A stretch of DNA of 39,361 bases, taken from the NCBI GenBank assembly GCA_028285185.1, contig JANQQD010000164.1:1-39361 (forward strand), in the 5' to 3' direction. The position numbers and the translations under genes are program-made. The notes under the pieces were generated by a model that had not been told where the DNA came from, did no database searches, and saw only the letters and a program-made list of their open reading frames with translations. How positions within the stretch are numbered: position 1 is the stretch's first letter; each line of letters begins with the position of its first letter. Below are positions 25,601 to 33,225 of this stretch, piece by piece. The DNA is from Anaerolineae bacterium. GTDB lineage: Bacteria > Pseudomonadota > Alphaproteobacteria > DSM-16000 > Inquilinaceae.

Positions 25601-27019
25601 TCAGCCGTCGAGCCGGTAGGCCCGCTTCACAAGCCTGTAGGCGAGATCGACGGCCAATGCTCGCGCCTCGTCTTCGTCCAGCCGGTGGTCGGCCACCAGC
25701 TCGGCGAGGTAGGCGCAATCGACCCGCCGCGCCATGTCGTGGCGCGCCGGGATGGACAAGAAGGCCCGCGTATCGTCGTTGAAGCCGACGGTGTTGTAGA
25801 AGCCGGCGGTTTCCGTGGTCAGCCGGCGGAACCGCATCATCCCGTCGGGGCTGTCGAAGAACCACCAGGGCGGCCCGAGCCTTAGGATCGGGTAGTGACC
25901 GGCCAGCGGCGCCAACTCCCGGCCCAGTGTGGTCTCGTCCAGCATGAACAGGATCAAGGTCAGGTTCGGTTCGTTGCCGTAACGGTCCAACAGCGGCTTC
26001 AGCGCGCGCACGAAATCAGTGCGCGACGGGATGTCGGCCCCCTTGTCGCGGCCGAACCGGGCGAAGACGTGCTTGTTGTGGTTGCGGAACGAGCCCGGAT
26101 GGAGCTGCATCACCAGGCCGTCATCCAGGCTCATGCGCGCCATTTCCGTCAGCATCTGGCCGCGGAAGGCATCGGCCTCTGCCGCCGTAGTGTTGCCCGC
26201 GAGCGCCTTGGCGAACAGCTGCTCGCACTCGGCGCGGCCAAGGTCCCTGGTGGTGGCGGTCGGATGGCCGTGATCGGACGATGTGCAGCCATGGCCGATG
26301 AACACACGCCGCCGCGCAGCAAGGGCGGCCAGATAGCCGATCCAGGTCGCAGTATCTTCACCGGTCAGTTCACCCAGCCGGGCGACGTTGTCGGCAAAGC
26401 CTTCGTATTCGGGATCGACGACCGGGTCCGGCCGGAAGGCCGTGACCACCCTGCCCTGCCATCCGCTCTCGGCAATCCGCCGATGGTGGGCCAAATCGTC
26501 CAGCGGCGAGTCCGTCGTCGCGATGACCTCGATCCGAAACCGTTCGAACAACGCGCGCGGCAGGAAGTCCGGCTGTTGCAGCGCCGCTGCGATCTCGTCG
26601 TAGAGGGCGTCGGCAGTGTCCGGCGCCAGGCGTTGGTCGATGCCGAACACCTCCTGAAACACGTACTCCAACCACAGCCGTGACGGCGTACCCCGGAACA
26701 GGTGCCAGTGATCGGCCAGCAGCCGCCAGATCTTCCGCGGATCCGTCTCAACCGCTCCGCCGTCCTGCCGCGGCACGCCCAGGGCCTCCAACGGTATGCC
26801 CTGGCTGTAGAGCATGCGGAACAGATAATGGTCGGGCACGACGAACAGGCTGGCCGGGTCGGGAAACGGCTGGTTCTCGGCATACCAGCGGGGATCGGTG
26901 TGCCCGTGCGGGCTGACGATGGGCAGGTCCTTCACGCCCTCATAGAGCCGGCGGGCGATCGCGCGAGTGCCCGGCTCCGCCGGAAACAGACGGTCGGGAT
27001 GCAACAGCGCGCCCGTCAT
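25601..27019 (-). CDS. uxaC: Uronate (glucuronate/galacturonate) isomerase
   Basis: A 472-residue metal-dependent isomerase of the amidohydrolase superfamily. The metal-binding H-x-H is seen in VSPHGHTDPRWYAENQPF near the N-terminus. Further family marks are ATTDSPLDDLAHH, FRPDPVVDPEYEGF, and MQLHPGSFRNHN. It converts D-glucuronate to D-fructuronate and D-galacturonate to D-tagaturonate in the cytoplasm. Its ATG overlaps the stop of gntR (ATGA). It provides the first catabolic step after uptake by the neighbouring TRAP transporter. Confidence 0.95.
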   Translation of the reverse strand: MTGALLHPDRLFPAEPGTRAIARRLYEGVKDLPIVSPHGHTDPRWYAENQPFPDPASLFVVPDHYLFRMLYSQGIPLEALGVPRQDGGAVETDPRKIWRLLADHWHLFRGTPSRLWLEYVFQEVFGIDQRLAPDTADALYDEIAAALQQPDFLPRALFERFRIEVIATTDSPLDDLAHHRRIAESGWQGRVVTAFRPDPVVDPEYEGFADNVARLGELTGEDTATWIGYLAALAARRRVFIGHGCTSSDHGHPTATTRDLGRAECEQLFAKALAGNTTAAEADAFRGQMLTEMARMSLDDGLVMQLHPGSFRNHNKHVFARFGRDKGADIPSRTDFVRALKPLLDRYGNEPNLTLILFMLDETTLGRELAPLAGHYPILRLGPPWWFFDSPDGMMRFRRLTTETAGFYNTVGFNDDTRAFLSIPARHDMARRVDCAYLAELVADHRLDEDEARALAVDLAYRLVKRAYRLDG

Positions 27020-27753
27020 TCGCCGGCCTCCGTCTCAGTCTCATCAGTGCCGTGCATCAGCACGTCGCGCACCTGGTCCAGATGCTCGTGCATGGCGGTC
27101 CTGGCCCCGGCTGCGTCTTTCGCGGCAATGCGATCGGCGATGGTCCGGTGCTCGGCCAGCGCGCGCATGGCGTTCTCCGGCAGCCGCACCCGGTCGCTCA
27201 GCGCCCGGAACAGTGGCCGCCGCATGCCCAGCCAAAGCTGGCTGACGATCGCTTCCAAGGTCGCGTTGCCCGTGGCGGCGGCGATGCGGACATGGAACTG
27301 CCAGTCGCCGTCATCCTCATTCGACGCACTCTGAGTGCCCTGGCGGATGTCGTGGTCCATCTTGGCCATGGCCGTATCCAGCCCGGACACCAAGTCCGGC
27401 GACGCGGAACCAGCAGCAAGCGCCGCGATCTCACCTTCGATCACCCGGCGTGCGGCAATCAGCTCGAACGGACTGGGCCCGGGTTCGCCATCACCGGTAA
27501 CCTTCACGAAGCCGTCCGCCCCGGGATTGCGCACATAGGTGCCCGCACCCGTGCGCACCTCCACGAAGCCCGCCAGTTCCAACGCCACCATCGCCTCACG
27601 GACGACAGGGCGGCTGACTTTCAGATGTGTGGCAAGGTCGCGTTCCGGCGGCAGGCGATCCCCTTCCCGCCATGTCCCCTGGCGGATCAGGTCGCCGATC
27701 TGCTCGGCAACCTTCTGATAGAGGCGCTGGGGTTCGATCGCGCGAAGCTGCAT
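27016..27753 (-). CDS. GntR-family (FadR/FCD subfamily) regulator of the uronate operon
   Basis: A 245-residue regulator. The winged HTH includes GDRLPPERDLATHLKVSRPVVREAMVALELAGFVEVRTGAGTYV, and the FCD effector domain has the metal-binding residues around DWQFHVRIAAATGN and EHRTIADRIAAKD. I use ATG 27753 (MQLRAIEPQRLYQ) rather than the upstream TTG because this is the normal N-terminus of the family. It is the first gene of the operon, is coupled to uxaC, and faces manD across an intergenic region with two operator-like palindromes. It probably represses both directions until a uronate intermediate binds, like UxuR/ExuR. Confidence 0.92.
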   Translation of the reverse strand: MQLRAIEPQRLYQKVAEQIGDLIRQGTWREGDRLPPERDLATHLKVSRPVVREAMVALELAGFVEVRTGAGTYVRNPGADGFVKVTGDGEPGPSPFELIAARRVIEGEIAALAAGSASPDLVSGLDTAMAKMDHDIRQGTQSASNEDDGDWQFHVRIAAATGNATLEAIVSQLWLGMRRPLFRALSDRVRLPENAMRALAEHRTIADRIAAKDAAGARTAMHEHLDQVRDVLMHGTDETETEAGE

Positions 27754-27833
27754 CGTCTCGCTGCCAACAGGCCGGCCCGTCCGGCTCGCCACCCTTGAGC
27801 CTGAAGCGCTTCGTATCGGATTGTCAAGTGGCA

Positions 27834-27850
27834 AAGCGGTCAGGCCAATT
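27834..27850. promoter_or_regulatory. Putative GntR operator 1 (gntR-proximal)
   Basis: AAGCGGTCAGGCCAATT matches site 2 (27908-27924) at 13 of 17 positions in the same orientation. The joint consensus AAGYGGYCWGRCCAATT is a pseudo-palindrome, and the core GGTCAGGCC resembles the TGGTNNNACCA-like operators of FadR-type regulators. It lies about 80 bases before the gntR start. Confidence 0.6.
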
Positions 27851-27907
27851 GACCACTCGCTGAGTCACCCGCCGGCCCGATCTTGTCAGCCGCAGGCAAC
27901 AGCGGTA

Positions 27908-27924
27908 AAGTGGCCTGACCAATT
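27908..27924. promoter_or_regulatory. Putative GntR operator 2 (manD-proximal)
   Basis: AAGTGGCCTGACCAATT is a 17-bp palindrome with only two mismatched pairs around a central base. It lies 26 bases before the GTG start of manD, 74 bases centre-to-centre from site 1. Its exact 10-base core TGGCCTGACC is the inverse of GGTCAGGCCA in site 1. Confidence 0.65.
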
Positions 27925-27950
27925 TTCTGCCGCAACCGGGGAGTCGGCCG

Positions 27951-29159
27951 GTGAAGATCACCGAAGCCCGTGTCATCGTCACATGTCCGGGCCGCAACTT
28001 CGTGACCTTGAAGATCGTCACCGACGAGGGCCTGCACGGCATCGGCGATGCCACGCTGAACGGGCGGGAGCTGGCCGTCGCCAGCTATCTCACCGACCAC
28101 GTTGTCCCCTGCCTGATCGGCCGCGATCCCCATCAGGTGGAGGATACCTGGCAATACCTCTATCGCGGCGCCTATTGGCGCGGCGGGCCGGTGACCATGG
28201 CGGCGATCGCGGCCGTGGACACCGCGCTCTGGGACATCAAGGCCAAGGCGGCCGGCCTGCCGCTCTACCAGTTGCTGGGCGGGGCTAGCCGTACGGGCGT
28301 CACGGTCTACGGCCATGCCAACGGGCGTGACATCGAAGAGACGGCGGACGAGGTCGCCCGCTATATCGAGCTCGGCTACAAGGCGATCCGGGCGCAGAGC
28401 GGCATTCCCGGCCTGCCGTCGACCTATGGCGTATCGAAGGACAAGATGTTCTACGAACCCGCCGACGCGGACCTGCCGACCGAGAATGTCTGGTCGACAC
28501 CCAAATACCTCGACCACGTGCCCAAGCTGTTCGAGACGTTGCGCAGCCGGTTCGGGTTCGAGCATCACCTGCTGCACGACGTCCATCACCGGCTGACGCC
28601 GATCGAAGCCGGCCGCCTGGGCCGGTCGCTGGAACCTTACCGCCTGTTCTGGATCGAAGACGCAGTGCCGGCGGAAAATCAGGAAGGCTTCCGCATCGTC
28701 CGCCAGCACACGACGACGCCGCTGGCCGTCGGTGAGATCTTCAACACCGTCTGGGACTGCAAGACGCTGATCGAGGAACAGCTGATCGACTATGTGCGCG
28801 CCACCGTGGTGCATGCCGGCGGCATCACACATCTGCGCCGCATCGCCGATTTTGCAGGCCTGCATCATGTGCGCACCGGCTGCCACGGTGCCACTGACCT
28901 GTCGCCGGTCTGCATGGGTGCCGCCCTTCATTTCGACCTGTGGGTCCCGAATTTCGGCATCCAGGAATACATGCGCCACACGCCGGAAACCGACGCCGTC
29001 TTCCCCCACGCCTACGGCTTCGCCGACGGGTATCTGCACCCCGGAGAGACGCCGGGCCACGGCGTCGACATCGACGAGGCGCTGGCCGCGAAGTATCCGT
29101 ACGGCCGCGCCTATCTGCCGGTGAACCGGCTTGAAGACGGTACGATGTGGAATTGGTGA
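27951..29159 (+). CDS. manD: D-mannonate dehydratase, enolase superfamily (ManD/RspA subgroup)
   Basis: A 402-residue enolase-superfamily dehydratase turning D-mannonate into 2-keto-3-deoxygluconate. Residues known to matter in characterised ManD fall at the same numbers here: Arg147, Tyr159, metal ligands Asp210, Glu236 and Glu262, and His212. The C-terminus ends [13 protein letters not shown], as is usual in the subgroup. GTG 27951 gives the family N-terminus ([17 protein letters not shown]), with GGGGAG upstream. It is divergent from gntR-uxaC-dctPQM-uxuB and completes the glucuronate route to KDG. KDG kinase and aldolase are not in the window. Confidence 0.95.
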   Translation: MKITEARVIVTCPGRNFVTLKIVTDEGLHGIGDATLNGRELAVASYLTDHVVPCLIGRDPHQVEDTWQYLYRGAYWRGGPVTMAAIAAVDTALWDIKAKAAGLPLYQLLGGASRTGVTVYGHANGRDIEETADEVARYIELGYKAIRAQSGIPGLPSTYGVSKDKMFYEPADADLPTENVWSTPKYLDHVPKLFETLRSRFGFEHHLLHDVHHRLTPIEAGRLGRSLEPYRLFWIEDAVPAENQEGFRIVRQHTTTPLAVGEIFNTVWDCKTLIEEQLIDYVRATVVHAGGITHLRRIADFAGLHHVRTGCHGATDLSPVCMGAALHFDLWVPNFGIQEYMRHTPETDAVFPHAYGFADGYLHPGETPGHGVDIDEALAAKYPYGRAYLPVNRLEDGTMWNW

Positions 29160-29345
29160 GGCGGCCGGTCAGCTCTGCCCACTGCCGCGCCGGCTGCTCG
29201 GCTCAGGCGACGCCAGGGCAGACTCAGGGCGCCGGTGGGTATGATGTGTCAGTCGAGCGCTGTCCGGGCAGTAAATCCAAATTTCATGACTCCGTGTTCC
29301 AATGAAGAGATGCGACCGGCCAACATAAGGTAGGGTCAGGCTGAC

Positions 29346-29669
29346 GTGTCCCATGCTGCGCAATTCGAAGAACGGCGTGCCGTACCACGGACAGAAGGTT
29401 CCTTTCCCGCCCACCTGATCAAGGATGGCGGGGCGAAGCCCTGCGAGGTGCTGAACCTCTCCAGCCGTGGCGTCCAGGTGTCGATTCCGGAACAGTTTGC
29501 GGCGGGCGACAAGGTGTCGGTCGCACTCGATGCTCTGGGCACCTTCCCCGGTACCGTCGTCTGGTCGGACGGCGACCGCTACGGCATCCGGTTCCAGAGT
29601 GAATCGATGGCAATCTGGCGATTCCTAGGCCATACCTGGACGTGCCCAGAACACGCGGCAGGTCGTTAG
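29346..29669 (+). CDS. PilZ domain protein (putative c-di-GMP receptor)
   Basis: A 107-residue single-domain PilZ protein. Both halves of the c-di-GMP-binding signature are present: R-R-A-V-P-R near residue 10 and N-L-S-S-R-G near 37, followed by the beta-barrel strands to VVWSDGDRYGIRFQ. The start is GTG at 29346; the upstream GGGTCAGG could serve as ribosome site. It stands alone between manD and the RNA-repair cassette, so its target process (motility, exopolysaccharide) cannot be inferred from neighbours. Confidence 0.85.
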   Translation: MSHAAQFEERRAVPRTEGSFPAHLIKDGGAKPCEVLNLSSRGVQVSIPEQFAAGDKVSVALDALGTFPGTVVWSDGDRYGIRFQSESMAIWRFLGHTWTCPEHAAGR

Positions 29670-29696
29670 CCATCGCGCGCTTCCTTCGTCGAGACC

Positions 29697-29712
29697 GGAA
29701 CACCCTCGTTCC
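29697..29712. promoter_or_regulatory. Short palindrome GGAAC-N6-GTTCC upstream of the RNA-repair cassette
   Basis: GGAAC (29697-29701) and GTTCC (29708-29712) form a perfect inverted repeat about 87 bases before the methyltransferase ATG, in the only non-coding stretch before the cassette. The spacing differs from known LexA boxes. It is a candidate operator only. Confidence 0.3.
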
Positions 29713-29798
29713 AAGTACCCTCTGTTGCACAGACCGATGGACAAAGTCCCCCAACGGGCGATAGATCGCCGACACATCGCCAGCCTGGACGTCGCAGG

Positions 29799-30434
29799 AT
29801 GTGTGGCCTCTATGAACCGTTCGCCGTTGCCTATGTCCGTGGCATGCTGCCGGATCTGCCCGGTGCGGCCGACGTTCCCGCCCTGCTTGCGGCCGCTAAG
29901 GACAACGGGCTCAAGCTCCACCGGTTCAAGCTGACGCAGGAGCTGCCGCGGGTCCGGGCCGTCATCGGCGCTCTGAAAGGTCTCGGCCCTCACACACTGC
30001 TGGATGTCGGCAGCGGCCGAGGCGTGTTTCTCTGGCCGCTTCTCGATGCCTTTCCTGCGCTGCGCGTCACTGGTGTTGAGATCGACGGCGTGCGGGCCCG
30101 GCATCTGCAGGCCGTCCGGCGCGGCGGCATCGACCGACTGGAGATCGTGGAGTGCGACGCCGCCCGGACGGGATTGGCGGCGGACAGTTTCGATGTCGTC
30201 ACCGCCCTGGAGGTGCTGGAACACCAGACATCGCCCGTCGACCTGGCCCGCGAGGCGATTCGGCTCGCATCGCAGTTCGTGCTGGTTTCCGTGCCCTCGA
30301 AGCCCGACGACAACCCTGAGCACATTCAGCTGTTCACGAAGGACAGCCTGGAGGCCCTGATGCAAGAAGCGGGTGCATCGTCGGTCAAGACCAGCTTCGT
30401 CCTCAACCACATGATCGCGGTCGCCAGGGTCTGA
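29799..30434 (+). CDS. Class I SAM-dependent methyltransferase of an RNA-repair cassette
   Basis: A 211-residue Rossmann-fold methyltransferase. The SAM-binding motif I is LLDVGSGRGVF (67-77), the acidic motif II is GVEID (92-96), and DVVTALEVLEHQ (132-143) includes an E-x-x-E-H that resembles the metal-binding motif of Hen1 RNA 3'-end methyltransferases; this pattern also occurs in unrelated methyltransferases. It lies 5 bases before an RNA ligase gene, so it may modify RNA ends during repair as bacterial Hen1 does with Pnkp. That role is inference. The ribosome site is weak. Other possible substrates are small molecules. Confidence 0.85.
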   Translation: MCGLYEPFAVAYVRGMLPDLPGAADVPALLAAAKDNGLKLHRFKLTQELPRVRAVIGALKGLGPHTLLDVGSGRGVFLWPLLDAFPALRVTGVEIDGVRARHLQAVRRGGIDRLEIVECDAARTGLAADSFDVVTALEVLEHQTSPVDLAREAIRLASQFVLVSVPSKPDDNPEHIQLFTKDSLEALMQEAGASSVKTSFVLNHMIAVARV

Positions 30435-30439
30435 CGCCG

Positions 30440-31231
30440 GTGGACCGCATCTTTAAATACCCGCGCACGCCGCATCTTTGCGGATCACGGCGGCAGCCCG
30501 GAGATGAGGATGTCGCCTCCATCCCCATGTCGGACCTGCAGGGCCTGCACCTGGTCATCGAGGAGAAGGTGGATGGCGCCAACTCCGGCATCAGCTTCGA
30601 TGCCGACGGTCGCCTGCTGTTGCAAAGCCGTGGGCACTACCTGACCGGCGGCCATCGCGAACGGCATTTCAACATGCTGAAGACCTGGGCGACGGGCCTC
30701 AGGGACAGGCTGTGGCCCACCCTTGGGTCGAGATACCTCATGTACGGCGAATGGATGTATGCCAAGCACACGATCTTCTACGACCAGCTGCCGCATTACT
30801 TTCTTGAGTTCGACATCCTGGACATGGCCGAAGGCGTGTTCCTGTCTATCGACCGGCGGCAGGCGCTATTGAGAGACCTGCCAGTGGTGTCGGTCCAGGT
30901 CCTGGCCGTGGGCACATTCCGGCGAGCCGAGGAGATCACGGCACTCGTCACCGGTTCGGCCTACAAGAGCCTGGACTGGCGGGATGCGCTGGCGCGGGCC
31001 GCAGAGCGGCAGTCGTTGGACGTGGACAGAAGCCTCAGACAGAGCGATCCCAGCGACTTGATGGAGGGCCTCTACATCAAGATCGAGCAAGCCGGAGAGG
31101 TCCGGGGGCGCCTGAAATATGTGCGCCCCGACTTTCGCGACCGTGTCGCCGAGTCCGGAAGCCACTGGCAATCGAGACCCATCCTGCCCAATGCGCTCGC
31201 ACCGGGCGTGAACCTGTTCGACGGAGCATGA
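30440..31231 (+). CDS. ATP-dependent RNA ligase (Rnl2-like family)
   Basis: A 263-residue covalent nucleotidyltransferase. Motif I EKVDGANSG contains the AMP-accepting Lys43. Motif III is seen in YLMYGEWMYAKHT, motif IIIa in YFLEFDILD, motif IV in MEGLYIKIE and motif V in GRLKYVRPDF. All nucleotidyl-transfer motifs are intact. The enzyme should seal 3'-OH and 5'-phosphate RNA ends after they have been healed. The start is GTG. Its stop overlaps the start of the HD-Pnk gene (ATGA), so ligase and healing enzyme are translationally coupled. A DNA substrate cannot be excluded from sequence. Confidence 0.9.
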   Translation: MDRIFKYPRTPHLCGSRRQPGDEDVASIPMSDLQGLHLVIEEKVDGANSGISFDADGRLLLQSRGHYLTGGHRERHFNMLKTWATGLRDRLWPTLGSRYLMYGEWMYAKHTIFYDQLPHYFLEFDILDMAEGVFLSIDRRQALLRDLPVVSVQVLAVGTFRRAEEITALVTGSAYKSLDWRDALARAAERQSLDVDRSLRQSDPSDLMEGLYIKIEQAGEVRGRLKYVRPDFRDRVAESGSHWQSRPILPNALAPGVNLFDGA

Positions 31232-32352
31232 CGACGCTGTTCCATGCGGTCGTCCCCCAGGCCCCCAGTTGGCGCCTGGACTGGCAGGACCTCCATGATG
31301 CCTTCGGCTGGATACGGGCGCTGTCCGGCGTCCCGCAGGATCCGGTCTTTCATGCCGAAGGCGATGTCTGGATCCACACCCGCCTGGTCTGCGAAGCGCT
31401 GGTCGAAGATCCGGAATGGCGTGCCCTGCCGGAGCCCCGCCGCGCGCTGATCTTCTGGGGCGCTCTCTTGCATGATGTGGCAAAACCGGCCTGCACCTTA
31501 GTGGGCGCGGATGGCCGCGTCACGGCGCCGGGCCATTCCCGACGCGGACAGATCATGGCCCGACGCCTGCTTTGGCAGCTCGGCGTTCCGCCTGCGGAGC
31601 GGGAATTCGTGTGCCATCTGGTAACCCACCACCAGGTTCCGTTCTTTCTCTTGGAACGGGAGCACCCACAGCGCCTGGCCTTCACCGTCAGCCTGCAGAC
31701 CGAGTGCCGAGCCCTGTCGCTGCTGACGCGAGCCGACGCCCGCGGGCGGGATTGTCCGGACAAAGCGCATCTGCTGGAGAACATCGAGCTGTTCCAGGAG
31801 TACTGCCGTGAGAACGCCTGCTTCGAGGGGCCAAGACGGTTTCCATCCGATCACAGCCGGTTCCTCTATTTCCGGAAGCCTGGCCGATCGCCGGACTACC
31901 TGGCCTTTGACGACACCCGATCGACCGTCGTCTTGATGTCCGGTCTGCCGGCCTCTGGGAAGGATCATTGGATCGAGCGGAACAGCGGCGACATGCGTGT
32001 CATCTCCCTCGACGCGCTTCGCAGCGAGATGCAGACAGAGGCGGACGCGCATCAGGGCCCGGTCGTCGCAAGAGCCAGAGAGCAGGCCCGTGCCGCGTTG
32101 GGCCACAGCGAGAATTTCGTGTGGAACGCAACCAGTCTCAGCCGTCAAATCCGCGCCCAATGCATCGACCTGTTTGCCGCCTACAATGCCCGCATCAAGA
32201 TCGTCTGCGTTGAGACAACGCCCGATGACCTGACGGCGCGCAACCGGGCACGGCCCGATCCGGTGCCGGCGAAAGCCCTGGACCGGATGTTCGACCGCTG
32301 GGAATGTCCGGATCTCACCGAGTGTCACGAATTGACCGTCGTTTCGAATTGA
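31228..32352 (+). CDS. HD-Pnk: HD-domain 2',3'-phosphoesterase fused to 5'-OH polynucleotide kinase
   Basis: A 374-residue bifunctional end-healing enzyme. The N-terminal HD domain (about 20-200) has His50, HD at 82-83 (GALLHDVAK), His103 and THH at 133-135 as metal ligands. The C-terminal P-loop kinase starts at 231 with GLPASGKD (239-246), an Asp near 262 (ISLDALRSE) as likely general base, and an arginine-rich lid (ARNRARPDP). The same architecture was characterised in Runella slithyformis HD-Pnk, which removes 2',3'-cyclic or 3' phosphates and phosphorylates 5'-OH ends, often in an operon with a ligase. It makes ends suitable for the adjoining RNA ligase. Confidence 0.9.
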   Translation: MTTLFHAVVPQAPSWRLDWQDLHDAFGWIRALSGVPQDPVFHAEGDVWIHTRLVCEALVEDPEWRALPEPRRALIFWGALLHDVAKPACTLVGADGRVTAPGHSRRGQIMARRLLWQLGVPPAEREFVCHLVTHHQVPFFLLEREHPQRLAFTVSLQTECRALSLLTRADARGRDCPDKAHLLENIELFQEYCRENACFEGPRRFPSDHSRFLYFRKPGRSPDYLAFDDTRSTVVLMSGLPASGKDHWIERNSGDMRVISLDALRSEMQTEADAHQGPVVARAREQARAALGHSENFVWNATSLSRQIRAQCIDLFAAYNARIKIVCVETTPDDLTARNRARPDPVPAKALDRMFDRWECPDLTECHELTVVSN

Positions 32353-32416
32353 CGCTCCGGCAGATTGACTTTCGCCTTTCGGTCGTACGACGGATTCGCC
32401 GGCAGCCAAGAATGAC

Positions 32417-32445
32417 GCGGATCATATCGGCCGATCCGGATCCGC
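32417..32445 (+). terminator. Possible terminator hairpin after HD-Pnk
   Basis: GCGGATC (32417-32423) pairs perfectly with GATCCGC (32439-32445), and a second palindrome ATCGGCCGAT lies in the loop. It stands about 65 bases after the HD-Pnk stop. There is no U-tract, so an intrinsic terminator role is uncertain. Confidence 0.35.
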
Positions 32446-32689
32446 ATCAGCCTCGGTAGATCCGCTGCGAGACTCCCGCGTCAGAGAGGTCACGCATCGG
32501 AGGGGTTGCGCACATCAGAGGGGCCGCGTCTTGTATCATAACATACGGGCGCCAGCTCTCTGCAGAATGCCAGGGAATCCCGCTGGATCGCAGCGGATCA
32601 GGCGCAAGCTGGCGCCGGCGCGCCTCCCCACCAGCAACCGATACGGCCCGAGCTACCGATGTTATCGCCGATACATCAAGGAAAGACCC

Positions 32690-32719
32690 GACCCCATACA
32701 CCACGACCCCATACACCAC
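32690..32719. repeat. Exact 15-bp tandem duplication
   Basis: GACCCCATACACCAC occurs twice back to back (32690-32704 and 32705-32719). It is followed by a partial match. No gene covers it. Confidence 0.85.
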
Positions 32720-32855
32720 GCCCTCGTGCGCGCGATCCCGCACACGTTGCGATTAACCAGTGGCCGTTTCTTCTGCACTGACGACGAACCTTCATCGCCG
32801 GCCAGCCGGATCGGATTGGATCCTGCGCTGCTGACGGACGGCACAGCGAATGGCC

Positions 32856-33089
32856 TCAACGCCAGAAGGACTTGCCGATCTCGCGCTCCGCTTGCGATCG
32901 CGTGATGCCGATGTCCTTCAGCAGCCGGTCGTCGAGACTCGCCAAGGCGCGACGTTGGCGGCTGCGATCCATCCAGGGACCAACGACCTTGAGTACTTTT
33001 TGGGTGCAATGACGAAGGCTTGGGAGCGCCGCAGTCATCGCTTCGACGATGTGGCTGACTGCCTCTGAACTGCGCCGATAACCGGTCAT
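32856..33089 (-). CDS. DUF1127 (YjiS-like) domain protein
   Basis: A 77-residue protein whose C-terminal half has the DUF1127 signature: RQRRALASLDDRLLKDIGI followed by TRSQAEREIGKSFWR. These small basic proteins are common in Alphaproteobacteria, and some affect RNA metabolism or phosphate/carbon physiology. The 30-residue N-terminal helix is unassigned. AAGGA precedes the ATG by about 5 bases. It is divergent from a lysR gene. Confidence 0.9.
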   Translation of the reverse strand: MTGYRRSSEAVSHIVEAMTAALPSLRHCTQKVLKVVGPWMDRSRQRRALASLDDRLLKDIGITRSQAEREIGKSFWR

Positions 33090-33163
33090 GGTTCCTTGTG
33101 CTCCTCAGAGATCGGCGGGCCATTCGCCTGCGCCGGAGCCAAAGACATGGCCTCTGAACGGCG

Positions 33164-33192
33164 TTGTCCACAATGCACCCTTGCTCTATCAT
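33164..33192 (+). promoter_or_regulatory. Putative sigma-70 promoter of the GcvA-like lysR gene
   Basis: TTGTCC (33164-33169), a 17-base spacer, then TATCAT (33187-33192). Transcription would start near 33199, just before the AAGGAG ribosome site at 33213-33218. Confidence 0.6.
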
Positions 33193-33225
33193 GCCCTAGA
33201 ATATCTATGGCTAAGGAGTGTGCTC

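Larger units (their letters stand above)
32353..32855. other. Repeat-rich intergenic region after the RNA-repair cassette
   Basis: No convincing gene is present in these 503 bases. It holds nested inverted repeats at 32417-32445 (GCGGATC...GATCCGC with ATCGGCCGAT inside), a three-fold imperfect TCAGAGGGG-type repeat at 32481-32523, and an exact 15-bp tandem repeat at 32690-32719. It must contain the 3' ends of both the HD-Pnk and the DUF1127 transcripts. Confidence 0.6.

Noticed and set aside
24830-25885. Plus-strand frame (351 codons) opposite dctP and the uxaC end
   Set aside because: Crosses two real genes on the other strand and shows no family motif.
27840-29060. Long minus-strand frame (406 codons) opposite manD
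   Set aside because: Antisense shadow of a fully recognisable ManD gene.
29169-29414. Minus-strand 81-codon frame between manD and the PilZ gene
   Set aside because: No family resemblance, no ribosome site, overlaps the PilZ start.
29697-29712. LexA box reading of GGAAC-N6-GTTCC
   Set aside because: Alphaproteobacterial sites are direct repeats with N7 and Gram-positive sites have N4; this spacing fits neither.
29700-29730. Possible sigma-54 promoter before the RNA-repair cassette (TTGC near 29728), as seen for rtc operons
   Set aside because: The required GG ten bases before GC is GT here, and no RtcR-like activator gene is present.
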